A stretch of 64,000 nucleotides of DNA from Seohaeicola saemankumensis (GCF_021021435.1 NZ_JAINWI010000022.1:1-64000), one strand, 5' to 3'. Positions 28,360 through 37,334 are shown, counted from the first letter of the stretch. Notes: a model not told the origin generated them from the letters alone. Translations and numbers: made by a program.

Positions 28360-29007
28360 CTACGCAGGGCGGGGCAGGTTTGCCGCTGTCCGCGCCAGCG
28401 CCTTGATCCCGTCCCAGTCACCCGCCGCGATCAGGTTTGCGGGGGCGACCCAACTACCGCCGACGCAGGTGACGTTGGGTAGCGCGAGATAGTCTGCGGC
28501 ATTGGCAGGGCCGATCCCGCCGGTCGGGCAGAAACCGATCTGGGGCAGGGGCGATGCCAGGGCCCGCAGCGCAGCCGTACCGCCCGCGACCTCGGCGGGA
28601 AAGAATTTCTGCATCGTATAGCCGCGTTCCAGCAGGCGCATCGCCTCGGTCGCGGTGGCGGCGCCGGGCAGAAGCGGCAGGGCGCGCTCCTCGCAGGCCG
28701 AGAGCAGGCGGTCGGTAGCCCCCGGCGAGACTGCAAAGACCGCCCCCGCACCTTGCACGGCGCGCACATCGGCAGGTGACAAAACCGTGCCCGCCCCCAC
28801 CACGGCCCCCTCGACACGGGCCATTTCGGCCATGACCTCAAGCGCTGCGGGCGTCCGCAAGGTGACTTCCAGCACGGGCAGTCCTCCGGCGACCAGCGCG
28901 CGCGCCAGGGGGGCGGCATGGGCCGGATCGCGGATCACCAGCACAGGGATCACAGGGGCCATCTGGCACAGGGCCAATGTCGCTTCAGAGGTTTGATAGG
29001 GGGTCAT
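28360..29007 (-). CDS. eda: 2-dehydro-3-deoxy-phosphogluconate aldolase
   Basis: A 215-residue class I aldolase of the Entner-Doudoroff pathway, splitting KDPG into pyruvate and glyceraldehyde 3-phosphate. The Schiff-base lysine is in QKFFPAEVAGG near residue 134, and the glutamate/arginine region LEVTLRTPAALEVM and the phosphate loop FCPTGGIG are present. GGAG lies nine bases before the ATG. It follows edd on the same strand after 87 bases, the standard pair. The gap contains a dispersed repeat. Confidence 0.94.
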   Translation of the reverse strand: MTPYQTSEATLALCQMAPVIPVLVIRDPAHAAPLARALVAGGLPVLEVTLRTPAALEVMAEMARVEGAVVGAGTVLSPADVRAVQGAGAVFAVSPGATDRLLSACEERALPLLPGAATATEAMRLLERGYTMQKFFPAEVAGGTAALRALASPLPQIGFCPTGGIGPANAADYLALPNVTCVGGSWVAPANLIAAGDWDGIKALARTAANLPRPA

Positions 29008-29057
29008 GGTGCGGTCTCCGTCAGACAGGGCAGCGGTCGGGGCAAACGTTGGGGTTT

Positions 29058-29080
29058 GGATATTTCAGGCAAGAAGAAGC
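29058..29080 (-). repeat. dispersed 3'-end motif, copy 1
   Basis: Plus-strand core TATTT-CA-GGCAAGA-AGAAG. It lies 15 bases after the edd stop codon and differs at one of 23 positions from the copy at 51467-51489. Read with the gene, it is GCTTCTTCTTGCC followed by an AAATA element. Confidence 0.65.
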
Positions 29081-29094
29081 GCAGGGCGGGTATG

Positions 29095-30900
29095 TCAAAC
29101 CACTACAGCCGCGCCGGTGGCGGCGGGGCCTACCTGCGCGCGGAACATGGCAAAAAGCTCGCGTCCGACACCGGTGCCGTTGCCCGACAGATCGGGTGTG
29201 GCTGCGGGGCGGCTGTCCAGATCGGGCACCAGCGCCTCGATGCGGCCTGTGGTGGCGTCGAGGTGGATCATATCGCCATCGCGCAAGCGTGACAGAGGGC
29301 CGCCCGCAGCGGCCTCGGGGCTGATATGGATGGCGGCGGGCACTTTGCCGGATGCGCCGGACATGCGCCCGTCGGTAACAAGGGCCACTTTCAGCCCGCG
29401 ATTCTGCAGCACGGCCAGCACAGGTGTCAAAGCGTGCAATTCCGGCATGCCATTAGCCTGCGGGCCCTGAAAACGCACCACAACAACAGTATCGGCGGTG
29501 AATTCACCGGCCTTGAACGCGTCTTTGACGGCCTCCTGCGTTTCAAAAACACGCGCGGGGGCTTTGATGATGTGGCGGTCGGGATCAACAGCAGAAGTCT
29601 TGATAACGCCGCGGCCCAGATTTCCGCTTAACTGGCGCAAGCCGCCTGTGCTGTCGAAAGGATCGGATACGGGGCGCAGGATACGCGTGTTCAGGCTTTC
29701 GCGGCTGCCTTGTTGCCATCTCAGGCCGGCCTCGGTCAGTTGTGGTTCGGTCGTATAACGCTCCAGCCCCTTGCCGGCGACGGTCATCGTATCGGGATGC
29801 AGCAGTCCCGCATCCAGCAATTGTGCGATCGTATAGCCCAGTCCGCCCGCCGCGTGGAAATGGTTCACATCGGCCAGACCATTGGGATAGACCTTGGCCA
29901 GTAGCGGTGTGATGGCGGACAGATCGTCGAAGTCCTCAAGCGCAAGCTGCACCCCTGCGGCGCGCGCCATGGCTGGCAGATGCAGCACCAGATTGGTCGA
30001 TCCTCCTGTCGCCATCAGCCCCACGATTCCGTTGACGAAGGCGCGTTCATCCAGAATGTCGCAGACTGGCGTATAGGCATTGCCAAGCGCGGTGATCGCG
30101 GCGGCGCGTTCAGTGCCCGCGACCGTCAGCGCATCGCGCAAAGGTGTTCCGGGATTGACAAAGGATGTCCCCGGCAGGTGCAGGCCCATGAATTCCATCA
30201 GCATCTGGTTGGTATTGGCCGTGCCGTAGAAGGTGCAGGTGCCCGGCCCGTGATACGACGCCATCTCTGCTGACATCAGGGCGGCGCGGTCGACCTGACC
30301 GCTGGCGAATTGCTGGCGCACCTTTGCCTTTTCGTCATTGGGCAGGCCGGATACCATCGGACCTGCAGGCAGGAACACGGCCGGAATATAGCCAAAGGTC
30401 GCCGCCGCGATCACAAGGCCCGGCACGATCTTGTCGCAGACCCCCAGATAGAGCGCCGCGTCGAACGTGTTATGCGACAGTGCTATTCCCGCCGACAGCG
30501 CGATCACATCGCGGGAGAAGAGTGACAACTCCATCCCTGTCTGGCCCTGCGTGACACCATCGCACATCGCAGGCACGCCGCCTGCAACCTGTGCCGTGGC
30601 CCCCACATTGCGCGCAGCTTGCCGGATCAGATCGGGAAAACGCTCGAACGGCTGATGCGCCGACAGCATGTCGTTATAGGCGGTGACGATCCCCAGATTG
30701 GGGGCGGGACTGGTGGCCATTGTCGCCTGATCGGTCCCCATCGCGGCATAGGCGTGGGCCTGGTTCGAGCAGCTCAGATGGCCGCGTCGCGGGCCTTCGG
30801 CCGCAGCGCGGGCCATGGTCTGCATGTAGCGCGTGCGGCTGTCTTTGCTGCGCGCGATGATCCGTGCGGTGACCCGCGCGACCTGATCATGCACTGGCAT
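29095..30900 (-). CDS. edd: phosphogluconate dehydratase
   Basis: A 601-residue Fe-S dehydratase of the IlvD/Edd family. It converts 6-phosphogluconate to KDPG. Cysteines expected to bind the cluster occur in [27 protein letters not shown] and near [15 protein letters not shown]. The C-terminal swivel domain has [22 protein letters not shown]. The start at 30900 has a strong GGGGAGGG at six bases; an upstream in-frame ATG at 30942 has none. A LacI/GntR-like operator sits 53 bases upstream of the start. Confidence 0.95.
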   Translation of the reverse strand: MPVHDQVARVTARIIARSKDSRTRYMQTMARAAAEGPRRGHLSCSNQAHAYAAMGTDQATMATSPAPNLGIVTAYNDMLSAHQPFERFPDLIRQAARNVGATAQVAGGVPAMCDGVTQGQTGMELSLFSRDVIALSAGIALSHNTFDAALYLGVCDKIVPGLVIAAATFGYIPAVFLPAGPMVSGLPNDEKAKVRQQFASGQVDRAALMSAEMASYHGPGTCTFYGTANTNQMLMEFMGLHLPGTSFVNPGTPLRDALTVAGTERAAAITALGNAYTPVCDILDERAFVNGIVGLMATGGSTNLVLHLPAMARAAGVQLALEDFDDLSAITPLLAKVYPNGLADVNHFHAAGGLGYTIAQLLDAGLLHPDTMTVAGKGLERYTTEPQLTEAGLRWQQGSRESLNTRILRPVSDPFDSTGGLRQLSGNLGRGVIKTSAVDPDRHIIKAPARVFETQEAVKDAFKAGEFTADTVVVVRFQGPQANGMPELHALTPVLAVLQNRGLKVALVTDGRMSGASGKVPAAIHISPEAAAGGPLSRLRDGDMIHLDATTGRIEALVPDLDSRPAATPDLSGNGTGVGRELFAMFRAQVGPAATGAAVVV

Positions 30901-30952
30901 CTGATACCCTCCCCGGTCAGGCTTGTGTTCGGTATTTTCCATCAGGGTAATG

Positions 30953-30966
30953 TGTTAGCGATAACG
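30953..30966. promoter_or_regulatory. LacI/GntR-type operator upstream of edd
   Basis: TGTTAGCGATAACG contains the dyad GTTA-GCGA-TAAC, close to the pattern TGTTA-N4-TAACA bound by GntR (gluconate) and related LacI-family repressors. Its position 50 bases ahead of the edd start fits sugar-responsive repression of edd-eda. No regulator gene is adjacent. Confidence 0.6.
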
Positions 30967-31187
30967 GCGCAAGGCGGGCCGCACCGGATAGGTCACTGAT
31001 GCAGATTATTGAAGATGTTTATTTCTGGACCGCAATTCGTGGCGTGCGTCACCCAAAAAGAGGCGGTTTTTCCCTTAAAAACCTTGGTATTGTCTTTGTT
31101 TTGAAGAAAATGCGCCGCATCCCCGCCGCAATTCAGGAGCATATCTTTCGATATAACCCGCGGAAATTCCCGCATGGAGTATATCAA

Positions 31188-31841
31188 ATGACACGTAGCC
31201 GCATTTTAGCCGCATTCTTCCTGGCCTTGGGTCTTTCGGCCTGTGGCTCTTACGACATGTCCAGCCGCAACGTATCGCCGGAAGAGGCGCTGCGCGACAG
31301 CGGTGTTGCAACAACGCTGGCCGCCATCGAGGTGGTTGACACAAAAATCATCGTTCCGCGCAGCCTGAAGGTCTCGGAGGCCAACAGCTATCTGCCGTCG
31401 GGCGATATCGTGTGGCGCGGCGATGCCTTTGGCGACCGCCATGCCCAGATCGAGACGATTCTGAACGACAGCATGAAAATGGCCCGCAACGGCCATGTCG
31501 GCAGCGTGCCTGCGGTGGTCGAAATCAAGCTGAACCGGTTTCACGCCTTGACGGAAAAGACACGCTATAGCGTGGGCGGCGTGCATTCGGTCCGCTTTGA
31601 ACTGACCCTGCGCGATCCGCAGACCGGTCAGGCGCTGGCCCCGACCCGCGAGATCCGTGCCGATCTCAAGGGTTATGGCGGCAATCGCGCCCTTGAGGCC
31701 GAGCGTCAGGGGCTGACCCAGAAGGTCCGTCTGACCCATCATCTGGCCAATGTGTTCCGCGCGGAACTGGCGCAGCCCGGCAGCATGGGTGGCAAGCGCG
31801 GTGTGACCCAACTGGTTGCGGGCCTTGAGACCAAGGAATGA
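31188..31841 (+). CDS. DUF6778 family lipoprotein
   Basis: A 217-residue protein with a lipoprotein signal: hydrophobic FFLALGLSAC with the lipobox LSAC and Cys19. The mature part is soluble and shows no enzyme motif. It resembles the DUF6778 family found in the Roseobacter group; function unknown. The ATG at 31188 has GGAG nine bases upstream. The open frame upstream is intergenic. An RlmI-like gene follows after 53 bases. Confidence 0.8.
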   Translation: MTRSRILAAFFLALGLSACGSYDMSSRNVSPEEALRDSGVATTLAAIEVVDTKIIVPRSLKVSEANSYLPSGDIVWRGDAFGDRHAQIETILNDSMKMARNGHVGSVPAVVEIKLNRFHALTEKTRYSVGGVHSVRFELTLRDPQTGQALAPTREIRADLKGYGGNRALEAERQGLTQKVRLTHHLANVFRAELAQPGSMGGKRGVTQLVAGLETKE

Positions 31842-31880
31842 GATCTCCGCGATCTGATCTTTCCAGTACCTACAAACGCA

Positions 31881-31913
31881 GATAAGAGGGCGGCATGAAC
31901 ACGCCCTCTTATC
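31881..31913 (+). promoter_or_regulatory. hairpin spanning the rlmI-like start codon
   Basis: A perfect 12-bp inverted repeat GATAAGAGGGCG/CGCCCTCTTATC encloses a 9-base loop GCATGAACA that contains the ATG at 31895. The ribosome-binding purines AAGAGGG are inside the 5' arm, so folding would hide them. Confidence 0.7.
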
Positions 31914-33091
31914 CTGTTGTGCGCCTGCGCCCCAAAGCCCAGCCGCGCGCCATCCGCCACGGTTTTCCGTGGGTTTATGACAATGAACTGGTCACTGACC
32001 GGCGCGCCCGCGGGCTTGCGCCCGGCAGCTTTGCCGTGCTCGAGGATGCCGATCGCGCGCCTTTGGCCTTGGTGACGGTCAACCCGAATTCGCGCATCAT
32101 CGGGCGGGTGATCGACCGCGATCCCAATGCCGTGATCGACCGCAACTGGCTGGAGGCAAAACTGTCCCGCGCGCTGGCTTTGCGCGCGCGCTTGTATGAT
32201 GCGCCCTTCTACCGTCTGGTACATGCCGAAGCTGACGGATTGCCCGGACTGGTCATCGACCGCTTTGGCGATACAGCGGTAATCCAGCCCAATGCGGCTT
32301 GGGCCGAGATGATGCTGGATGATCTGGTGGCCGCACTGGTGGCTGTCACAGGTGTGACCTGCGTGATCAAAAGCGCCTCGGGTCGTGCGCGCGCACTGGA
32401 AGGTCTGGATGATGTCAGCGCCGTGGTGCTGGGGCAGGCCCCTGATGCGCCGGTCAAAGTGCCCATGAATGGTGCGACCTATATGGCCGATCTGACCGGC
32501 GGGCAGAAAACGGGGCTCTTTTTCGACCAGCGCCCCAACCACGCATTCGCGGCCGGTCTGGGCAAGGGTGGCAAGGTTCTGGATGTCTTCAGCCATGTGG
32601 GGGGCTTCGCGCTGGCCGCACTGTCGGCGGGCGCGGATCACGCTTTGGCGGTTGACGGCTCTGATCCTGCTCTGGCTTTGGCGCGCGAGGGGGCCGAGGC
32701 GTCGGGTGTGGCGGCGCGGTTCGAGACCCGCAAGGGTGATGCTTTCGACGTGATGGCCGCTCTGGCTGAGGAAGGCGCGCGTTTTGATCTGGTCGTGTGC
32801 GATCCGCCAGCTTTTGCGCCGTCGAAACCCGCGCTCGAAGCCGGATTGCGCGCCTATGAGCGGATTGCGCGGCTGGGTGCCTCATTGGTGGCCGAGGGCG
32901 GGTTTCTGGTGCTGTGTTCCTGTTCGCACGCCGCCGATCTGGGCAAGTTCCACAATGCCAGCCTGCGCGGAATCGGGCGGGCCGGGCGGCAGGGCCAGCA
33001 GATCCATACAGGCTTTGCCGGACCGGACCATCCGATCCTGCCACAACTGGCCGAAAGCGGCTACCTGAAAGCGCTGTTCTTCCGCCTATGA
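31895..33091 (+). CDS. RlmI-like 23S rRNA (cytosine-C5) methyltransferase
   Basis: A 398-residue class I SAM-dependent methyltransferase. The N-terminal PUA-like domain (RPKAQPRAIRHGFPWVYDNEL) binds RNA, and the C-terminal Rossmann domain has the SAM loop VLDVFSHVGGFALAA near 228-242 and the catalytic CDPPAFAPSK near 303-312, with CSCSH near 341. E. coli RlmI methylates C1962 of 23S rRNA. The start codon sits in the loop of a perfect hairpin. Its stop overlaps the PIN gene start (ATGA). Confidence 0.88.
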   Translation: MNTPSYPVVRLRPKAQPRAIRHGFPWVYDNELVTDRRARGLAPGSFAVLEDADRAPLALVTVNPNSRIIGRVIDRDPNAVIDRNWLEAKLSRALALRARLYDAPFYRLVHAEADGLPGLVIDRFGDTAVIQPNAAWAEMMLDDLVAALVAVTGVTCVIKSASGRARALEGLDDVSAVVLGQAPDAPVKVPMNGATYMADLTGGQKTGLFFDQRPNHAFAAGLGKGGKVLDVFSHVGGFALAALSAGADHALAVDGSDPALALAREGAEASGVAARFETRKGDAFDVMAALAEEGARFDLVVCDPPAFAPSKPALEAGLRAYERIARLGASLVAEGGFLVLCSCSHAADLGKFHNASLRGIGRAGRQGQQIHTGFAGPDHPILPQLAESGYLKALFFRL

Positions 33092-33633
33092 AGGTGCTGC
33101 TGGACACTTGCGTGCTCTATCCTACGGTGATGCGCGAGGTGTTGCTGGGGGTGGCTGCGGCAGGGCTGTTCCAGCCGCTCTGGTCGGATCGCATTCTAGA
33201 GGAATGGGCGCGGGCCACGATCAAGCTGGGCCCGGAGGCCGAGGCGCAGGCGCGGGGCGAGGTGGCGCTTTTACGCGCAGCCTGGCCCAAGGCGGTCGTC
33301 AGCTATGCTCCCTCGCTTGAAGCGCGGCTGTGGTTGCCTGACCCTGCCGATACCCATGTGCTGGCGGCGGCCATTGCAGGGCATGCCGATGTGATCGTGA
33401 CGCGGAATGCCAAGGATTTCCCGCAAAACATCCTGCGCGAGGAAGGGCTGGACCGTGTCGATCCCGATCTGTTCCTGCTGGGGCTGTTCGAGGCGCAGCC
33501 CGCAGCCGTTGCTGCCGCCGCCGAAGCTGTGCGGCTTGAGGCAGAGCGGCTATCGGGCGAGGCATGGGATATCAGGCGGTTGATGAAAAAGGCGCATATG
33601 CCCCGCTTCGGCAAGGCGCTTGCCGCAGGATAG
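33088..33633 (+). CDS. PIN domain protein
   Basis: A 181-residue PIN-fold nuclease-like protein. Acidic residues of the metal site are seen at Asp6 (KVLLDTCVLYP), Glu in ILEEWAR, Asp in DPADTHVLAAAI and the final Asn/Asp in IVTRNAKDFP. It resembles VapC-type toxins, but no antitoxin gene is adjacent; the upstream partner is the RlmI-like methyltransferase, with which it overlaps by ATGA. A role in RNA cleavage or quality control is inferred, not shown. Confidence 0.82.
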   Translation: MKVLLDTCVLYPTVMREVLLGVAAAGLFQPLWSDRILEEWARATIKLGPEAEAQARGEVALLRAAWPKAVVSYAPSLEARLWLPDPADTHVLAAAIAGHADVIVTRNAKDFPQNILREEGLDRVDPDLFLLGLFEAQPAAVAAAAEAVRLEAERLSGEAWDIRRLMKKAHMPRFGKALAAG

Positions 33634-33645
33634 TCCGCGGTCTGA

Positions 33646-34338
33646 TCAACCCTCGATCCCGTTCCAGCGTGCTTCGTTCTTTTCGATGGCGGCGATGCGA
33701 TCGGGCGTTTTGGGATGGCTCATCAACCATGCGGGCATGGCTCCGCCGCGCGCATTTGTCAGTGCCTCAAGCTTGCCAAACAACGATTTTTGCGGCGCAG
33801 TGCCGATGCCCGCCTTGACCAGTAGCGCCGAGGCATATTCATCCGCCTCGTATTCATCCGAACGCGACAGCCCGGCGGCCAGCATCGTGGTCAGCATATT
33901 GGCGATCCAGACCCCGATACCCGGCAGGAAGCGTGACAGCACCATCGCAAGGGCCGTGCGCAGCGCGTTCTGGCCGGAAAAGTCGATCATGCGCCGCCGT
34001 GAATGGCCCAGTGCGACATGGCCCAACTCATGCGCGATGACGCTGGCGATCTCTTCCGCCGACACCTCGCCCTGCTGGAATTTGCGGTAGAATCCCCGTG
34101 TGATGAAGATACGGCCGTCTGGCGCGGCCAACCCGTTCACGGGATCAATCTCGTAGATATGGACGCGCACGCGCGGCAGGTCGAGGGCGGCTGCCAGCTT
34201 GTCCGTCATCTTCTTGAGGACCGGATCGGCCAGTTCGGTGGATCGTGTGTCCAGTTCTTTCGCGGTGCGCCATGCCGAAAAACGGTACATGGCGACAGCA
34301 TAGAGAATGGCCAAAAGGATCGGGGTGAATTTCAACAT
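33646..34338 (-). CDS. M48 family metallopeptidase, membrane-anchored
   Basis: A 230-residue protein with an N-terminal hydrophobic anchor (FTPILLAILYAVAMYRF). The zinc site HELGH is at 103-107 and the third ligand follows in SDEYEADEYAS near 169. Unlike the BepA-like protein in this window it has no TPR part. It resembles small Ste24/HtpX-related proteases. The ATG at 34338 lacks an obvious ribosome binding site. The gene converges on the PIN gene with 12 bases between stops. Confidence 0.83.
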   Translation of the reverse strand: MLKFTPILLAILYAVAMYRFSAWRTAKELDTRSTELADPVLKKMTDKLAAALDLPRVRVHIYEIDPVNGLAAPDGRIFITRGFYRKFQQGEVSAEEIASVIAHELGHVALGHSRRRMIDFSGQNALRTALAMVLSRFLPGIGVWIANMLTTMLAAGLSRSDEYEADEYASALLVKAGIGTAPQKSLFGKLEALTNARGGAMPAWLMSHPKTPDRIAAIEKNEARWNGIEG

Positions 34339-34407
34339 AGGCAAGATATGGTCCGCCTGTGGCGCTGCGGCAAGGGCGGGGTGCGCGGCAGATGGGCGCG
34401 CAGGTCA

Positions 34408-34429
34408 GTATTTGCGGCAAGATGAAAGC
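34408..34429 (-). repeat. dispersed 3'-end motif, divergent copy
   Basis: Plus-strand core TATTT-GC-GGCAAGA-TGAA, lying seven bases after the P450 stop codon. It shares the spacing and orientation of the copies at 29058 and 51467 but is less conserved. Confidence 0.5.
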
Positions 34430-34435
34430 GCGGTT

Positions 34436-35599
34436 TCAGGTCTCCCAGCGCACCGGCACGGATAGCGGGCCGCGGAAGGCCCAGCCGGCAAAAGGGGCCG
34501 GACCGTCAAGCGCAAGTCCCGGCAGATGCGCGAAGATCAACGGCAGGGCCACATCCGCGATCAGGGCGCGGGCGGCGGCGGCGCCTGCGCAGAAATGCGG
34601 ACCCGCGCCAAAGCTGATGGCGGGGCCTGTGTTGCGGGTGATGTCGAAACGGTCGGGGGCGGTGAAATGCGCCTCGTCCCGACCGGCAGAGGAGAACATG
34701 AAGAACACGCGGTCCTGGGGTTGAAAGGTGACATCGCCGACGGTATCGGCGTGGGCCACGCGGCGCGGTGACATGCCGATGGGGGATATCCAGCGGGCAT
34801 ATTCGTCAAAGGCTTGCGCCCAAGTTGCCTGACCGGAACGGATCAGGGCCAGTTGGTCGGGTTGGGACAAGAGCGCCCAGACCGTGCCCGCAATCGCGTC
34901 GCGCGGCTCGTTCTGGCCGCCCGAGATGATCAGCTTGATATTGGCGCGGATACTGTCCATCGGCAGGCCCGCCCGCAGCATCACATACAGGGCGGAATGG
35001 TCGGGGGAGGCGGTGACCACAGGGATCATCGCGTCTATATGGGTGTCAATCGAGGCGGTGCAGTCATGGCAATGCGCCTCGATCACCGGATCGCCTGCGT
35101 AATTGGCGCAGCCGTCGATCATGCCCTGGCTCACGCGGTCCATTTCCGGCGCGGGCATGGAACGCAGGCCCGTAATCTCTTTCAGGGCTTCTGCCGATAC
35201 GGGCATCGCATAGGCGCGCACCAGATCGCCATGGCCGTCAGGCTTGATTGTCTGGATGATCTGCATAGTGGCGCGTTGGAAGGCCGCCAGCCAGTGATCG
35301 CGCACGGTGCGCGGGCTGAGGGCCGGAAACAGCGCGCGACGTTCGGCCTGATGGTCGTCCCCGTCTTTGCGCATCAGGTTCTCGCCCATCAGCTTGGTCA
35401 TCAACCCGTCAGGTTGCAGGCTGGAGAAAATCCCGATTCGCTTTTCCTGCGTGAAGATATCATCGCGGCGGGTAAAAAGCGTCGCCCCCAGTTCCGGCAC
35501 ATAGGTCACGGGGGCATGTGCGCGCATATGCGCCAGAACCGGATAGGGATCGGCGCGAAACGCGACGGGGTCGATATGGGTGACGGGAGCGTTGGACAT
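34436..35599 (-). CDS. cytochrome P450
   Basis: A 387-residue soluble bacterial P450. The haem-binding loop is FGAGPHFCAGAAAAR with the Cys ligand near 337, and the ExxR helix and DRF meander (FTAPDRFDITR) are present. The I-helix reads ISGGQNEPRDAIAG: the usual acid is kept as Glu, but the following Thr that supports O2 activation is replaced by Pro. Substrate is unknown and no ferredoxin gene is adjacent. The ATG at 35599 has GAAGGT upstream; the longer frame is not supported. Confidence 0.88.
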   Translation of the reverse strand: MSNAPVTHIDPVAFRADPYPVLAHMRAHAPVTYVPELGATLFTRRDDIFTQEKRIGIFSSLQPDGLMTKLMGENLMRKDGDDHQAERRALFPALSPRTVRDHWLAAFQRATMQIIQTIKPDGHGDLVRAYAMPVSAEALKEITGLRSMPAPEMDRVSQGMIDGCANYAGDPVIEAHCHDCTASIDTHIDAMIPVVTASPDHSALYVMLRAGLPMDSIRANIKLIISGGQNEPRDAIAGTVWALLSQPDQLALIRSGQATWAQAFDEYARWISPIGMSPRRVAHADTVGDVTFQPQDRVFFMFSSAGRDEAHFTAPDRFDITRNTGPAISFGAGPHFCAGAAAARALIADVALPLIFAHLPGLALDGPAPFAGWAFRGPLSVPVRWET

Positions 35600-35700
35600 C
35601 GCCAGACCTTCGGATTGCAGCGATCGGCAGTGTTGACCATGCCCCCGCGTTGCACAAGCTCTGCCTTGCATCATTCCAAGGTTCCGCAACCCTAAGCGGA

Positions 35701-36015
35701 TCAGCGCGTCGTCAGCGTTTCCAGCAGGTATTGTACTGCGCGTTCCTCGCGGGTCATCCGGTCACGATAGGGACCGGTATAGCCACCACGCTCGTAATAG
35801 CGCTGGCGGTTACCCCTGTTGCCATGCGAGGGACGGGAGAATGAAGGACGGGAATAGGATGGGCGGGAATAACCCGACCCGCGGCTGAAGCCCGAAGCTT
35901 GTGCCGGTGTCAGGTGCAACAGGGTTGGCGCCACATAGGCCGCACCTGCCGCAAGGCCAAGCCGTGTCAGAAGGCGGCGGCGTGAAAGGTCGGGGGGGGT
36001 GTCCTTGGCGGTCAT
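35701..36015 (-). CDS. small Tat-exported protein with S-R-P repeats
   Basis: A 104-residue protein. The N-terminus has a twin-arginine signal, SRRRLLTRLGLAAGAAY, ending in TPAQA near residue 41. The mature part begins with aromatic/serine repeats of the type YSRPSYSRPSFSRPSH, then becomes basic and charged. AGGAGA precedes the ATG at 36015. No family is recognised. A Tat signal suggests the protein folds or binds a cofactor before export, although the mature region looks disordered. Confidence 0.72.
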   Translation of the reverse strand: MTAKDTPPDLSRRRLLTRLGLAAGAAYVAPTLLHLTPAQASGFSRGSGYSRPSYSRPSFSRPSHGNRGNRQRYYERGGYTGPYRDRMTREERAVQYLLETLTTR

Positions 36016-36145
36016 CTTGCTCTCCTGTCTGTTGGGTGCCTTTCGCAAGGCCCATGTCAACAGAACGTAGAGAGGGATAGGATATTCCCCGCCATCACAG
36101 GGATGTGACATCAGGATACCGGCAAAACGCCGCTGACATGGGGGA

Positions 36146-37330
36146 TCAGCGCGCCATTTCCTTCATGCCACGCTCGATCCCTTGCAGGGTCATCGGCACC
36201 ATCCGGTCTTCGAATATCTCGCGGATCATCTTGATAGACTGGGTATAGGACCAGTATTTTTCCGGCACCGGATTGATCCAGACGTGATGCGGCCATTGTT
36301 CGCGCGCGCGCTCCAGCCAGACTTGGCCGGCCTCCGCGTTCCAATGTTCATTCGCGCCGCCGGGATAGGCGATCTCATAAGGGGACATGCTGGCATCGCC
36401 CACGAAGATGCATTTGTAGTCGGAACCATAGGTCCGCAGCACTTCCCATGTCGGAGTCTGCGCATCCCAGCGGCGGCGGTTGTCGCGCCACACGCCCTCA
36501 TACAGACAGTTGTGGAAATAGTAATATTCCAGATGCTTGAACTCGGCTCGCGCGGCGGAAAACAACTCCTCCACCACCTTCACATGCGGGTCCATCGAGC
36601 CGCCCGCATCCAGAAACAGCAGCACCTTCACAGCATTGCGCCGCTCGGGACGGGTTTTGACATCCAGATAGCCCTGTTCGGCGGTGGAGCGGATCGTGCC
36701 GTCCAGATCAAGCTCTTCCGCCGCACCGTCACGCGCCCAGCGGCGCAGGCGCTTTAGCGCCACCTTGATGTTGCGCGTGCCAAGTTCGACCGTATCGTCG
36801 AGGTTCTTGAATTCGCGCTTGTCCCAGACCTTGACCGCACGCTGGTGGTTGGATTTTTCCTGCCCGATGCGCACGCCTTCGGGGTTGTAGCCATGCGCCC
36901 CGAAGGGCGAAGTGCCCGCCGTGCCGATCCACTTGTTGCCGCCCTGATGGCGACCTTTTTGTTCCTCAAGCCGCTGTTTGAGGGTCTCCATCAGCTTGTC
37001 GAAACCGCCAAGCGCCTTGATCTCTTCCATCTCGGCGGCGCTCAGATGCTTTTCGGCCAGTTTTTCCAACCAGTCCGCGGGGATATTCACCGCCTGCAAC
37101 ACATCATCGAGCTTGATGTCTTCCAGCCCTTTGAACGTCTCGGCGAAGGCGCGGTCGAATTTGTCGATGTTGCGCTCGTCCTTCACCATGGCGGTGCGGG
37201 CAAGATAGTAGAAACCTTCGACGTCATAAGTGACTAGACCGCGCGACATACCTTCCAGAAACGAGAGGTATTCGCGCAGGCTGACCGGAACACCGTTTTT
37301 TCTGAGATTGTCGAAGAAGGGCAGGAACAT
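36146..37330 (-). CDS. VWA domain protein, CoxE/YehP-like partner of MoxR
   Basis: A 394-residue cytosolic protein. The C-terminal von Willebrand A domain has the MIDAS-like motif DAGGSMD near residue 241, where a Gly replaces the first Ser of DxSxS. Later the family-typical FHNCLYEGVW, GDASMSPYEI and HHVWINP segments appear. Such proteins work with MoxR-type AAA+ ATPases in cofactor or complex maturation. The MoxR gene lies upstream in the same orientation. It starts four bases after the stop of a 55-residue membrane protein gene. Confidence 0.88.
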   Translation of the reverse strand: MFLPFFDNLRKNGVPVSLREYLSFLEGMSRGLVTYDVEGFYYLARTAMVKDERNIDKFDRAFAETFKGLEDIKLDDVLQAVNIPADWLEKLAEKHLSAAEMEEIKALGGFDKLMETLKQRLEEQKGRHQGGNKWIGTAGTSPFGAHGYNPEGVRIGQEKSNHQRAVKVWDKREFKNLDDTVELGTRNIKVALKRLRRWARDGAAEELDLDGTIRSTAEQGYLDVKTRPERRNAVKVLLFLDAGGSMDPHVKVVEELFSAARAEFKHLEYYYFHNCLYEGVWRDNRRRWDAQTPTWEVLRTYGSDYKCIFVGDASMSPYEIAYPGGANEHWNAEAGQVWLERAREQWPHHVWINPVPEKYWSYTQSIKMIREIFEDRMVPMTLQGIERGMKEMAR

Positions 37331-37334
37331 CGGC

